DNA of 64,000 bases from Zea mays (GCF_902167145.1 NC_050097.1:108285982-108349981), one strand, 5' to 3'. Positions 34,436 to 46,172 are shown, counted from the stretch's first letter. Notes: generated by a model not told the origin, from the sequence alone. Translations and numbers: made by a program.

Positions 34436-35450
34436 ATGGCTCGTCTTAGACACACTGCACGAAAGTCCGTCATCCCCTTCTTACCCTCTCGCCTTGCTGA
34501 GCGTCCGCTTCGCCGTCCTGTGACCGGACTGTCCAGCCACTTGGAGAGGCTGCACCACCGCCTGCATGAGGAGCAGGAGCGTCGACGACAGGAGCAGCAG
34601 GGTTCTTCTTTCTCGCTCCAACAGGAGATAGAGTCCGTGAGGAGCTGCTCCCCTGTGCTTCCTCTGGAGGCGCCCCCCTTCACCACCACTGGGCGCCCCA
34701 GCCTCTGGAGTAGCTGCTGGAGGAGACCTAGACGACGGAGGTGGCGACGACAGCTCGAGCCACGACACCGACTTTTCTGCTGACTAGGAGCCGGAAGGAT
34801 GGGTTGCTCGACCCATCACTCGCGACGCTACTCGCGGGTGTCACTTCCATGATGCGCTCGACACCCTGCTACATCGGGCACTTAACTGGTGTACTTGGTC
34901 CATCGAGTATCGTTGTGTGGTCTACCAGCATAGTCGTGGGGTCTACCCGGACCGCTGGGAGGCGACCTGCTTGGTGCGCCGTCTGGAGAACAGTCTCCAG
35001 GGTGCGGAGGCCTGCTCAGAGCACTATTCTATCTCTGAGTGGGACTCAGCTGAGGCAGCCATGCAAGATGCTGCACGGCGTGCGCTTTCACACTACTGCT
35101 CGGTTCTCGGTGGGGTAGCTGACGGTCTCAACCTGAAGTATTACCCCCACCGTCCATCTGGCAGCACAGGAGGCGTGATTGTCTCACCTGTTGGTGAGGA
35201 CAATCCTAGGTTGAGCAGCATAGTCAACCTAGCCGCCGTGCTAAACACGGAGCTGGACCATGCATTAGACGAGCTGAGTAGGGCTCATGCTGAGATCACC
35301 CTGTTGTGGGCTGAGCGCGCGGAGCGTCGTCACCTGGATGATGGTTCCCCCGCTCCTGTCGGGACTCAGCACCCGTACCGCTCACCTCGGCGTGGACACC
35401 AGCCTTATGGCAACCCCGACTGCAAGACCAAGATGAATCTAGAACCATAG
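34436..35450 (+). pseudogene. B extra ORF upstream of gag, unknown function, frameshifted
   Basis: It starts ATG at 34436 directly after TTTTGTAG, a splice-acceptor-like sequence. The first ~85 residues are basic (MARLRHTARKSVIPFLPSRL, HLERLHHRLHEEQERRRQEQ). After a frame change the second half (about 34790-35450) is in another frame, with DRWEATCLVRRLENSLQG and a C-terminal helix (AAVLNTELDHALDELSRAHAEI). A TAG near 34782 also interrupts it. D starts with a closely similar ORF, so it belongs to the element family rather than being captured host sequence. No conserved domain is recognised. Its place between primer site and gag recalls the extra 5' ORFs of some plant gypsy elements. Confidence 0.6.
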
Positions 35451-35853
35451 ATCGTTAGAGTCGGATCTTGTAATTAATACGAAATATATATGTAGAAGCT
35501 ACAGTCTTAGCGTTAGTCTCGCTCTTAGTTAGTCTAAGTTAGACAGGGTAGTTTGTTATATCCTGTGCATTTATGTTTGTCATGATGAACTATGTTTGGT
35601 TTGGATTTTTGTAATGACTGTCACCAGAGTGTGGGTATCCCCTGCATTTTAGTTTACCTGTTATGTTAATGGAGTTAGTTATCTAGTTGGGAAACCTTTT
35701 ATTCCACTTTCCTCTTTATCTGAGAAGCTGTGTTGGTCTTTGTTGGAGATCAGTGAAGATGCTCATCTGTTCAGTGTTGTGGAGAATTCTATACTCTTTT
35801 CTTATGCTGCAAGATTTGCAAGATTGGTTCTGATGTATGGTTGCATTCTGCAG
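35451..35853 (+). other. Spacer between the extra ORF and gag in B
   Basis: Noncoding, T-rich toward its end. The last bases, GGTTGCATTCTGCAG, form a good splice-acceptor-like sequence directly before the gag ATG. Confidence 0.5.
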
Positions 35854-37587
35854 ATGTCAGAGAACAGGCGCAGAGGAGGAAGGCGTGCTCAGCAGGAGCA
35901 AGCCGCTCAGCCGGAAGAGGTACCCTAGCAACAGCAACTGCCGCCCCCGCCCCCAATGTCCATCGAACAGATGTTCCTGATGCAGACTCAGGCAGTTCAA
36001 GCCATCGGTCAGACTCTGGCCGCTATTCAGCAGCAACAGCAGCAGGCCCCACCCCAGCCTTAGATGCCTCAGATGCCTAGGGACAAGCGTGCTGAATTCA
36101 TGAGAGGTCATCCCCCAACGTTTGCTCATTCTTCTGACCCCATGGATGCTGAAGACTGGTTGCGCACTATGGAGCGGGAGTTGCACACCGCTCAGTGCGA
36201 TGACAGAGAGAAAGTCCTGTATGGTCCCTGTCTGTTGAGAGGAGCAGCTCAGTCATGGTGGGAGTCTTATCTCGTCACCCATGCCAACCCCGACACCATC
36301 ACCTGGGAAGAGTTCAGAGGTAGCTTTCGTCAGTACCATGTTCCCGCAGGTCTGATGACAGTGAAGAAGGAGGAGTTCCTGGCCCTCAAGCAAGGGTCAT
36401 CGTCTGTCAGTGAATACCGAGACATGTTTCTGCAGTTGTCTCGCTATGCTCCTGAAGATGTGAACACCGACGCCAAGCGACAATACCGTTTCCTAAGAGG
36501 CTTGGTTGACCCTCTTCAGTATCAACTGATGAATCACACCTTCCCGACATTTCAGCACTTGATTGACAGGGCAATCATGACAGAGAGGAAGCGTAAAGAG
36601 ATGGAGGATCGTAAGCGCAAGATCAGTGGACCCCAGCCTGGAAGCAGCAATCGTCCTTGTTTTCCAGGCAATCAACCTCAGCAGTTCAGGCAGAACCAGC
36701 GTCCACCTCAACCTCAGCAGTTTCAAAGGCAGTATCCTTAGCACCAGTATCAGAATCGTCAGAACAACCAATCAGGAGGAGGCCAGTTTTAGAGGCAGAA
36801 TCAGCAGGCACTTTGTCTTCCTGCCCCAGCAAACCAGCAGAACAGTCAGGCAGCACCAGCTCAGGTTGGAAACAGAGCATGTTTCCACTGTGGAGAGCAA
36901 GGCCACTGGGTGATGCAATGTCCGAAGAAGGCAGCCCAGCAGCAGTCAGGCCCCAATGCCCCAGCAAAGCAGAATGTGTCTCAGCCCGGAGCAGGCAACC
37001 ACTCTCAGCCACGCTACAATCATGGAAGACTGAACCACTTGGAGGCTGAAGCAGTTCAGGAGACCCCCGACATGATAGTAGGTATGTTCCCAGTCGATTC
37101 CCGTATTGCAAAAGTGTTATTTGATACTGGAGCAATGCATTCTTTCATTACTGCATCATGGGTAGAAGCACATAATCTTCCAATTACTACCATGTCAACC
37201 CCCATTCAAATTGACTCAGCCTGTGGTAGAATTCGAGCCGATAGCATTTGTTTGAATATAAGTGTGGAAATAAGGGGGATAGCGTTTCCCGCTAACCTCA
37301 TAGTAATGGGTACTCAGGGAATAGATGTCATCCTAGGGATGAATTGGCTAGATAAGTATCAGGCAGTTATCAGTTGTGATAAGAGGACAATCAAGTTCCC
37401 ACTAGGAGAGGAAGTGGTGACCGAGTTAGTCCCGCCTGAGCCAAAGAAAGGAAGTTGTTATCAGATGGCTGTCGATAGCAGTGAAGCAGACCCAATTGAG
37501 AGTATCAAGGTTGTGTCTGAGTTTCCAGATGTGTTTCCAAAGGATTTACCAGGTATGCCACCAGAGCGAAAGTTGAGTTTGCCATAG
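35854..37587 (+). pseudogene. B gag-protease, four TAG stops at Gln-rich positions
   Basis: One frame from ATG 35854. The Gln-rich N-terminus is followed by the capsid domain (RGHPPTFAHSSDPMDAEDWL, LLRGAAQSWWESY, FRQYHVPAGLM, SVSEYRDMFLQLSRYAPED). A CCHC zinc knuckle, CFHCGEQGHWVMQC (about 36880), is present. The protease has LFDTGAMHSF and VILGMNWLDKYQA. In-frame TAGs occur at 35926, 36061, 36739 and 36787, each in a Gln-rich context where CAG is the likely ancestor. A one-base loss near 37570 (after PPERK) shifts the frame away from pol. Confidence 0.88.
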
Positions 37588-39243
37588 AGCTTCTTCCTGG
37601 AACCGCACCCATCTTTAAGAGAGCTTACAGAATATCTGGACCAGAGTTGGTTGAACTTAAGAAGCAGATTGATGAGCTGTCAGAGAAAGGTTACATTCGG
37701 CAAAGCACCTCACCTTGGGCCGCCCCTGTCCTATTTGTGGAGAAGAAAGATGGCACCAAAAGGATGTGTATCGATTATCGAGCTCTGAATGAAGTCACAA
37801 TCAAGAACAAGTACCCCTTGCCCAGAATAGAAGATCTGTTCGACCAGTTGAGAGGAGCCAGCGTGTTCTCCAAGATTGATCTAAGGTCAGGTTATCATCA
37901 GCTCAGGATCCGACCTTCGAATATTCCGAAGACGGCATTCATTACCAAGTATGGTTTGTATGAGTTCACTGTGATGTCTTTTGGTTTGACCAATGCGCCA
38001 ACCTTCTTCATGAATCTGATGAACAGTGTATTCATGGATTATCTTGATAAGTTTGTGGTGGTATTCATCGATGACATTCTGATTTATTCTCAAAGCGAAG
38101 AAGAGCATGCAAGTCATTTGAGGATGGTATTGCAGAGATTGCGAGAGCACCAGAGACCAGCTGGATTGTTGCAACCGTTGCAAATTCCTCAGTGGAAATA
38201 GGATGAAATCGGTATGGATTTCATAGTCGGATTGCCTCGCACTCGAGCCGGCTATGATTCCATTTGGGTAGTAGTGGACCGTTTGACCAAGTCAGCCCAC
38301 TTCATACCTGTCAAGACCAACTACAGCAGTGCAGTATTGGCAGAGTTGTACATGTCTCGGATCGTCTGTCTTCACGGTGTGCCAAAGAAGATAGTGTCAG
38401 ACCGAGGAACGCAGTTCACCTCTCATTTCTGGCAGCAGTTGCATGAAGCCTTGGGCACACATCTGAATTTCAGTTCAGCGTATCATCCGCAGACAGATGG
38501 TCAGACCGAAAGGACCAATCAAATTCTTGAAGATATGTTGAGAGCCTGTGCGTTGCAAGATCAGTCCGGATGGGACAAGAGATTGCCTTATGCAGAGTTT
38601 TCCTATAACAACAGTTACCAGGCCAGTTTGAAGATGTCACCATTTTAGGCGCTCTATGGAAGGAGTTGTAGAACTCCGTTGCAATGGGATCAGCCTGAAG
38701 AAAAGCAAGTGTTCGGGCCAGACATTCTGCTTGAAGCCGAAGAGAACATCAAGATGGTCCGAGAGAATCTGAAGATAGCGCAATCAAGACAACGAAGCTA
38801 TGCAGACACAAGAAGAAGAGAGCTGAGTTTTGAAGTCGGAGACTTTGTCTATCTGAAAGTGTCCCCGATCAGAGGAGTCAGAAGGTTCAGAGTCAAAGGC
38901 AAGCTAGCACCCCGCTACATCGGTCCGTATCAAATTCTCGCAAGGCGTGGAGAAGTGGCCTATCAGCTCAGTCTGCCAGAAAATTTGTCTGCTGTGCATG
39001 ACGTCTTTCATGTGTCTCAATTGAAGAAGTGCTTGCGTGTGCCAGAAGAGCAGTTGCCAGTGGAAGGTCTTGAAGTCCAGGAGGATTTGACCTACACAGA
39101 AAAATCCAGCGCAAATCCTTGAGATTGCAGACAGAGTCACCCGAAGGAAGACCATCAGAATGTGTAAAGTCAGATGGAACCACCACTCTGAGGAAGAAGC
39201 AACCTGGGAGCGTGAAGATGATCTGATGGCCAAATACCCAGAG
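37588..39243 (+). pseudogene. B pol: RT N-terminal half fused to integrase core by deletion, chromodomain-like end
   Basis: RT runs from about 37588 with [31 protein letters not shown] and the active site FIDDILIYS. At 38141-38153 the frame passes from RT (LREHQ) directly into integrase (EHQRPAG). The RT thumb, RNase H and integrase zinc finger are missing, about 1.1 kb compared with C. The integrase core retains [17 protein letters not shown] and [10 protein letters not shown] (D, D, E). TAG stops occur at 38199 and 38646. The tail has the GD-x-VYLKVSP motif and a chromodomain-like HHSEEEATWERE. The enzyme is certainly inactive. Confidence 0.9.
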
Positions 39244-39263
39244 CTCTTTGCTAGCCAACCCTG

Positions 39264-39300
39264 AATCTCGAGGGCGAGATTCTTTTAAGGGGGATAGGTT
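39264..39300 (+). other. Hairpin and polypurine tract before the 3' LTR of B
   Basis: AATCTCG-AGGG-CGAGATT (39264-39281) is a perfect 7-bp stem, followed by AAGGGGGATAGG directly upstream of the LTR. C has the same hairpin and a longer G-run at the equivalent place. Confidence 0.8.
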
Positions 39301-42076
39301 TGTAACGCCCTGAATTTGGGGGTAGAATTTTTTCTTCTTTTCTCTCACCAAATTCGGGCGTTACCCGTTCCTTTTCCCTTTTCTCCTCGCTAAACCTTGA
39401 TCTTTTCCAAAGTTATAACAGGATTCGGCTTGAAATCTCATGTAAAGCAAAATCCTAAAATATTTTGTTTTGGTTGATGCACCATGCCGAACCATGCATC
39501 CTTTTTGACTGTTTGAAAATGTGAATGCATTCATCTAGAGAAAAAATAGATTTTAGAAAAAGGAAAAACCTTTTTCTTCTCTCTTTCCCCCTCTCCTCCC
39601 ATTTCGGCCCAGCCGCCCCTCCCCCTCGCGCCCGGCCCAGCCGGCCCCCCTTCTCCCCTTTCCCTCCCCCGCGTGCCCCCATTTGGGCCCAAAGCAGCCC
39701 AGCCGCGCCCCCCTCCCCCTCCCCCCAAAATTTTTCTCCCCTTCCCTGCGGACCCTGCCCGTCATTCTCCCCCCTTCTCTAACCGCCGCCGCCCTCCCCC
39801 TGCGCGCCGCCGCCGCCGCCCTCCCCCTGCGCGGTAAGCCTCCCTCCTTCCTCTCCTCTCCCCCTCCCTCCCTCTCCCCGGCCATGGCGCCCCCATCCCC
39901 GGCCATGGCGCCCCCGGCCCGGCTGCCCCCGTCCTGATCTGGCCGCCACGCCCCCGCGCCCGGCCGCGCTGCCCCGGCCCCGGCCGCGCCGCCCCGGCCC
40001 CGCGCCGCCCGCCCCGTCCGCGCCGCCCCGCCCGTGCTCCGTGCTCGCCCGCCCGCCCCGGCGTGCCCTGCTCGCGTCGTGACGGCCCCAGCGCGGCCTC
40101 GAGCTCGGCCCAGCGTGCTTGTGGCGCGCGGCCTTGAGCTTGGCCAGCGCGCGGCCCCGACGTGCGCACGGCTAGTTCGCGGCGCGTGCGTGCGGCCTTG
40201 CGCGCGTGCTCGCGTAATGCGCAGTGCCTTGGCACGACTCGTCGTGCCCTCGTCTACCCATGGACGTGCCCGTCTTCCCCCCCTATATTTTATGCACGCT
40301 AATCACATTGTTCATGTTAATAAAATAGGAAACTCAATTTAAAAATTGGTTACGTTAGTTAATTTATATAGCTAATCATCTATCTCATTTAATGTTAATC
40401 TACTAAAAGTGGCCACGTTTCTATCAGTGCATGTAGTTAACCCTTACTATTGGAGCTAAGTAGAACTAGAGCACGTAACGTTTAGTTATTCTTCTACCCG
40501 TAATGCACCTCGAGCATAAGCTTTAACCCCTGCAAGACCTTTCCCCGTTTCTTTCTAACCATGGTAAATGCAATATCGCATGTCATATTCTATGCATGTT
40601 TAATCTACTTGTTCTCTTGTATGGTGTACTGTTTGTTTCCTAATTTCAATGGATGGATGTATGTATGTTTGCAATCGCATAGAGAACGATCTGGTTGAAG
40701 AGCCCGAAGAACTCGCAGGAGAAGCCCCTGAGCAGCAGTCGGTTGGTGGAGGCAAGTGTCCCTTGACCTATCTCTGTCCTATTCATTATTTAATTCACCT
40801 CCCGCATTACACATTTATGCCTAAGGATTTACTAGCTTTGCTATCCATGTCCTTGTTTACCTATTTGGGTTGGATTCTTATTGTTTAGCTTTATGCTATT
40901 GCTCAACTATAATCAATGAACATGATGAGATTATCTATGATACGCTGTTTTCCCTTTTGATTACGATGATGGAACTTGTGGCCTTAAGGGGACTCGAGCG
41001 GTTTCTCGAGTGCCTCTCCGTAAGGACCTGTTCTTTGGATGACCGCCCGGGAAAAACAGTGCAACCATGAGGGTGGAATGGGGTGCCCTTAGCTGAATAA
41101 TTAGAGGACCCGGGGTGTAGTTCGCTTAGCCGTCGTACCGTCAATGGGGCTCGGTGTATGCGGCTCGCTCTGCCAAGCTTGTGTTCGCCCCTTGGGGAGG
41201 AGTGCGGTGCATTTAGGAAACCTAACGGGTGGCTATAGCCCTGGGGAATCTTTGTAAAGGCTACGTAGTGATGCCCTGCTGGGTCACCTTGGTAGTGATC
41301 AATGGAGAGTCATGATCTCCGGGCAGAAAGGGAATCATGACTTGTGGGTAAAGTGCACAACCTCTGCAGAGTGTTTGAAAACTGATATATCAGCCGTGCT
41401 CGCGGTTATGAGCGGCCAAGGGAGCTCCAGTGATTAGTGGTACTTGATCAGAGACATTTTGGTTTACAGGTGGCAATGAGATTGATGGTTCTAGTTATGA
41501 CTATGGTACTGGTAAGTGGTATTCTTTCCGTTTGGAAAGGGTACATCGGGCTAATAACTTGGGTTAATGTTAAAACCTGGCTTTCTACTAGCAAATAATA
41601 ATCTGACCAACTAAAAGCAACTGCTTGACTTATTCCCACATAAAGCTAGTCCACTACAGCCAAACAGGATACTTGCTGAGTATGTTGATGTGTACTCACC
41701 CTTGCTCTACACACCAAACCCCCCATCCCCAGGTTGTCAGCATTGCAACCACTGCTCAGGAGAAGATGAAGTCGTGGAAGGAGACTTCCAGGAGTTCCAA
41801 GACTACGACGAGTTCTAGGCGTGGGTTAGCGGCAACCCCCAGTCGGCTGCCTGTGAAGGCCGCGTTTATCTATGTTTCTTTTCCGCACTTTGATTATTTG
41901 TAAAGACTATGTGGATGTCTCATACATATGATGTAATCGACTATTACTTCCCTTTTTAATACTATTTGAGCACTGTGTGATGATGTCCATGTTATGTAAC
42001 TGCTGTGTACGTGAATTGCTGATCCTGGCACGTACATGGTTCGCATTCGGTTTGCCTTCTAAAACCGGGTGTGACA
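39301..42076 (+). repeat. 3' LTR of B (2.78 kb)
   Basis: Same ends as the 5' LTR. The GC-rich part differs by indels (about 39640-40060); the AT-rich and mini-gene parts are very similar. Confidence 0.93.
40649..41818 (+). CDS. LTR-encoded acidic peptide of B (3' LTR copy)
   Basis: Exons 40649-40751, 41470-41511 and 41733-41818 have the same lengths, donors (GC, then GT) and acceptors as in the 5' LTR. Differences are missense only: Gly to Ser in exon 2 (tctagttatg), and Ala to Val and Asn to Asp in exon 3, which ends DFQEFQDYDEF. Because the two LTRs were identical at insertion, an intact frame in both means none of the accumulated changes broke it. Function is unknown. Confidence 0.5.
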
Positions 42077-42447
42077 CTATCTCACCTTTTGCTGTCATAC
42101 TCTGATTACTCTTATCTTTTCTACTCTGAGCCATGATGGATTTCACACCTTGGAATCCTACACTTATGATCTTTTTAAGAGATAGGAAACCTAAGACAAA
42201 ATTAAAACTATTTTCTCTATTTTAAAAAAAATGTTGCTTCATTGTTGTGATGATAAATGTATGATTTTCTTCTTTGATTGATTGAAATATTATATATGGA
42301 CATCTTAGCATGTACCACCATAAGGTAATGAATTAGCTTTGGTAGGTAAAATATTAATCTACTTAGTTAATAAATCCCCCAAAGTAACATGATTCGTAAT
42401 CACCTGCCTTGTCTACTATTCTTTCTTACCATATGTTTCTAACTCAG
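42077..42447 (+). other. Second part of the A leader
   Basis: It resumes A after B and matches C's leader (minus strand, about 52985-53345). It ends TTTCTAACTCAG immediately before the gag ATG, which resembles a branch point plus a splice acceptor. Confidence 0.65.
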
Positions 42448-44257
42448 ATGGTCAATACCAGGAAGGGTGGTGGAATTGATCTACCTCCCAATCGACACAC
42501 TCGGAGGATATTTAGACAACCCCAACCACAACCAGCTGTGATGGATCCTCCACCGCCTCCCCCAGTTGGAGCCAATCCCACAGTTACTGCCCAGATGCGG
42601 ATAATGCAACAGATGGCAGACACCATGGCGGATATGCACGCACAGATGCGGCAGGAACGCCAGGAGATGCGCCAAGAACGAGAGGATATATGCCAGGAAA
42701 TACGCTAAGAGCGAGAGGAGATACGATAGGAGAGAAGGGCACAACAACAACAACAACAACAACATCAGCAAGCACCATTGCCTCCACCTCCACCACCAGT
42801 TCCACCCCCGGGACAAGCACCGAAAATTTATGAGTCACAAGCCGCCGACCTTCGCCAGTTCACCAACTAGATGCTGATGATTGACTGAAGTCTATTAAGA
42901 AGATGCTCAACATCACCCAATGCTCTGACCGGGAAAAGGTTCTTTATGCTTCTGGTCGTCTGACAGGTCCTGCTGCTGACTGGTGGGATTCTTATGTTGC
43001 TGCCCATGATGCTGCTGACACTATTAGTTGGGCGGAATTCACAACTCAGTTCAGAAACTACCACATTCCTGCTGGATTGATGAAGATCAAGAAGGAGTTT
43101 CTGTCATTGAAGCAAGGCAACATGTCTGTCAGCGAGTACCGTGACAAGTTCATCCAGTGTCAAGATATGCTCCTGATGAGGTGGCAGATGATGAAAGGAA
43201 GTAAGAGCACTTCACAGAAGGACTCAATGGGCCCCTACAATATGCACTAGTTGCTCACACATTTCCATCATTTCAGATACTGCTGGATAAGGCTCTTGCT
43301 ATTGAACACAAGCGTGTTCAATTGGGAGATTTGAAGACGAAGGCCATTACCCAAGGGCAGGGTAGCAGCAGTGTTCGTCCTCGCTACGTTCCACCACAGG
43401 GTACACCAACTCGTCCAGGAGGAGGACCACGCCCAGCTCAGTACACTCCACAGGGGTCTCCACGGACACCTCCCACTCGTCAGGCTGCCCCCACTGGCAC
43501 CTCGGCGAGGCCTACAGGACAGAAGACTAGCCCCACATGCTTCAAGTGCAGTCAGGTTGGGCACTATGCTAATGCTTGTCCGGTGGGGAATTCTGGTACA
43601 CCAGCTCAGAACAAGCAACAAACTCCTGGCAAGGGATATTCTATAGCCAGGGTTAATCAAGTCAGCGCAGATGCTACTCCTGATGGTGCTGACATCACAC
43701 TTGGTATGTTTTATATTAATGCAATTCCTGCAACAATATTATTTGATTCTGGTGCTACACATTCTTTTATGTTTGCTCGTTATGTCAACACAAATGAGAT
43801 ACCACTGCAAAATATGAGAAAGCCAATGATAGTAATTACACCTAAAGGGCCTGTTGGGGCAAATCATATGACACCTAGGTTGACATTAACAATTATGGGA
43901 AGAGAATTTTGGGCTACCGCTCTAGTATTAGAGGAAAGCAGTATAGATTTGATCCTTGGTATGTCATGGTTAAGAAAGGCAAAGGCCATTATATTATGTG
44001 GTAGGGGTACTGTAGAACTCACCAGCCCTAAAGGAGAAAGATTTCAAGTTGAAATTGCAGTAACTACCTCTTCCAAATGTGTGATGTTCTTTATAGCTAA
44101 GGAGTTTGTTGGAAACAACATCCGTGTGGTTAGGGATTTTTTAGATGTCTTTCCAGAGGAGTTACCGGGGATGCCACCAGATAGGGAAGTTGAGTTTGTC
44201 ATTGATCTCTTACCTGGAACTGCTCCAATTTCTAAACGCCCCTCCGAATGTCCGTAG
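42448..44257 (+). pseudogene. A gag-protease, frameshifted
   Basis: ATG 42448 starts MVNTRKGGGIDLPP, typical of Tekay-like gag. A Pro-rich and Gln/Arg-rich region (QERQEMRQEREDICQE) follows, with stops at 42706 and 42727 where Gln is expected. The capsid is in a shifted frame (LTGPAADWWDSYVAAHDAAD, FRNYHIPAGLM, SVSEYRDKF) and is broken again near 43165. The CCHC knuckle CFKCSQVGHYANAC and the protease LFDSGATHSF are intact within 43322-44257, with LILGMSWL. A one-base loss near 44240 (after SKRP) breaks the link to RT. Confidence 0.88.
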
Positions 44258-46172
44258 AAGAGTTAAAAGAACTAAAAAAAGCAGTTAATTGAGTTACAAG
44301 AGGCTGGGTACATTCGTCCGAGTTCCTCACCTTGGGGAGCGCTAGTACTATTTGTACAGAAGAAGGATGGTTCGCAACGGATGTGTGTGAACTATAGATC
44401 ACTTAATGATGTTACTGTGAATAACAAGTATCCGTTACCCTGCATTGAGGATTTATTTGATCAGATGAGAGGTGCAAGGGTGTTCTCGAAGATTGATCTC
44501 CGATCGGGATACCATCAAATGAAGATTAGACCATCGGATATCCCCAAGACGGCTTTGTCAACCCGATATGGATTATATGAGTTCACGGTTATGTCATTTG
44601 GACTAACTAATGCACTAGCTTATTTTATAAATCTGATGAATAAGGTGTTTATGGAGTATTTGGACAGATTCGTCATAGTATTTATCGACTATATTCTTAT
44701 TTATTCCAAGAGTGATAGTGATCATGAGGAACATCTGAGATTGGTGCTACAGAAGCTACGAGATAATCAACTCTACGCCAAGTACATCAAATGCGAGTTC
44801 TAGATTGACGAGGTGCCATTTCTTGGACATATCATTTCTAATGGAGGAATTTCAGTAGATCCTGCTAAAGTCAAGGAGATAATGGCGTGGAGCATACCCA
44901 CTACAGTTATTGAGGTCCAGAGTTTCTTGGGACTTGCAGGATACTATCGGAGATTTATTGAAGGATTTTCTAAGATAGCTAAGCCTATGACCTCGCTTCT
45001 GGAGAAAGGAAGAGAGTTTAAGTGGGATGAGAAATGCCAAGATAGCTTTGATCGATTAAAGAAGAGGTTGATGTCGCCCCAATGTTGGTTATGCCAGATC
45101 TACAGAAGGGATTTGACATTTATTGTGATGCATGTGGCCAAGGCTTGGGATGTGTGCTTATGCAAGGACACGTGATTGCCTACACGTCTCGTCAGTGGCG
45201 GAAACACGAGTTGAACTACCCCACTCATGACTTAGAACTGGCAGCCGTTGTACATGTGCTTAAGATTTGGAGACACTACATTATGGGAACCAAGTGCCAA
45301 GTGTACACGGATCATAAGAGTTTGAAATATATATTCACTCAGAAGGATCTCAACCTTAGACAACGCCGATGGTTGGAGCTCATAAAGTATTATGATTTGG
45401 AGATTCACTATCACCCGGGCAAGGCAAATTTGGTTGCTGATGCCTTGAGTCGGAAGGAGCACATTCATTCCGCTATTGTTGCCCAACTACCCGATGAGAT
45501 TGTTGAGGATTTCAGGAGACTCAACCTGGGAATTGTTACATACACTGAAGGAGTTACCATTGAATTGGAACCTACCTTGGAGCAAGAAATTCATAAGGGT
45601 CAGGTTGGTGATGCTAAAATTCAAGAGATTAAGGATCTTATTACTGAAGGTAGAGGTCCAGAATTCACGGAGGATGAGCAAGGCACTGTATGGTTCAAGG
45701 ACCGGATATGCGTTCCTGAGATAGATAGCCTTCGTGAGACTATATTGAAAGAAGCCCATGATTCTGATTACTCTATCCACCCTGGTAGCACAAAGATGTA
45801 TCGGGATTTGAAGCAAAAGTACTGGTGGTATGGGCTAAAGAGAGATGTGGCTGCACATGTGGCTAAGTGTGATGTGTGTCAAAGAGTCAAGGCCGAACAT
45901 CGAAGACCAGCTGGATTATTGCACCCGCTTAAGATACCCGAGTGGAAATGGGAAGAAATTGGTATGGATTTCATTGTTGGACTACTCCGCACTCCTGCTG
46001 GGTATGACTCTATTTGGGTGATTGTGGACAGATTGACAAAAGTGGCTCATTTTATACCTGTGAGAACTAATTACACGTGAGCCAAGCTAGCAGAATTGTA
46101 TATGACTCGGATAGTTTGTCTACATGGGGTGCATAAGAAGATCGTGTCTGACCGAGGATCATAGTTTACTTC
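44258..46172 (+). pseudogene. A pol: RT, RNase H, integrase, cut by element D
   Basis: RT has [19 protein letters not shown] and [14 protein letters not shown]. The catalytic box reads FIDYILIYS instead of FIDD, so the second aspartate is lost. A TAG at 44801 replaces a Trp codon. A frame change lies near 45078. RNase H shows [26 protein letters not shown] and YTDHKSL. Integrase starts with HPGSTKMY...CDVCQRVK (zinc finger), then [10 protein letters not shown] and DRGS. Stops occur at 46078 and 46161. The sequence ends at 46172, where the LTR of D begins; the catalytic Glu and the chromodomain are outside the window. Confidence 0.88.

Larger units (their letters stand above)
31384..42076 (+). 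mobile_element. B: chromodomain-type Ty3/gypsy element, 10.7 kb, with pol deletion
   Basis: The LTRs are 31384-34174 and 39301-42076. The target duplication is CTGTC (31379-31383) versus CTATC (42077-42081); C carries the undisturbed sequence around CTGTC, so the right copy has mutated. Between the LTRs are a primer site, an extra ORF of unknown function, gag-protease, RT cut short and joined to the integrase core, a chromodomain-like end and a polypurine tract. The LTRs differ at many positions and by a GC-rich indel, so B is older than T2 and C. It interrupts the leader of A. Confidence 0.93.
17046..46172 (+). mobile_element. A: chromodomain-type (Tekay-like) Ty3/gypsy element, split by T2, B and D
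   Basis: A consists of an LTR (17046-31266, containing T2), a Met-tRNA primer site, a leader interrupted by B (31384-42076), gag-protease (42448-44257), and RT, RNase H and integrase up to 46172. There element D interrupts the integrase shortly after the DRG motif. The rest, including the 3' LTR, should lie past D outside the window. C is a close relative in the opposite orientation and was used to place the breaks. The order PR-RT-RNaseH-IN and the TGGTATCAGAG primer site fit Tekay/Del elements. A has many stops and a mutated RT active site. Confidence 0.88.
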
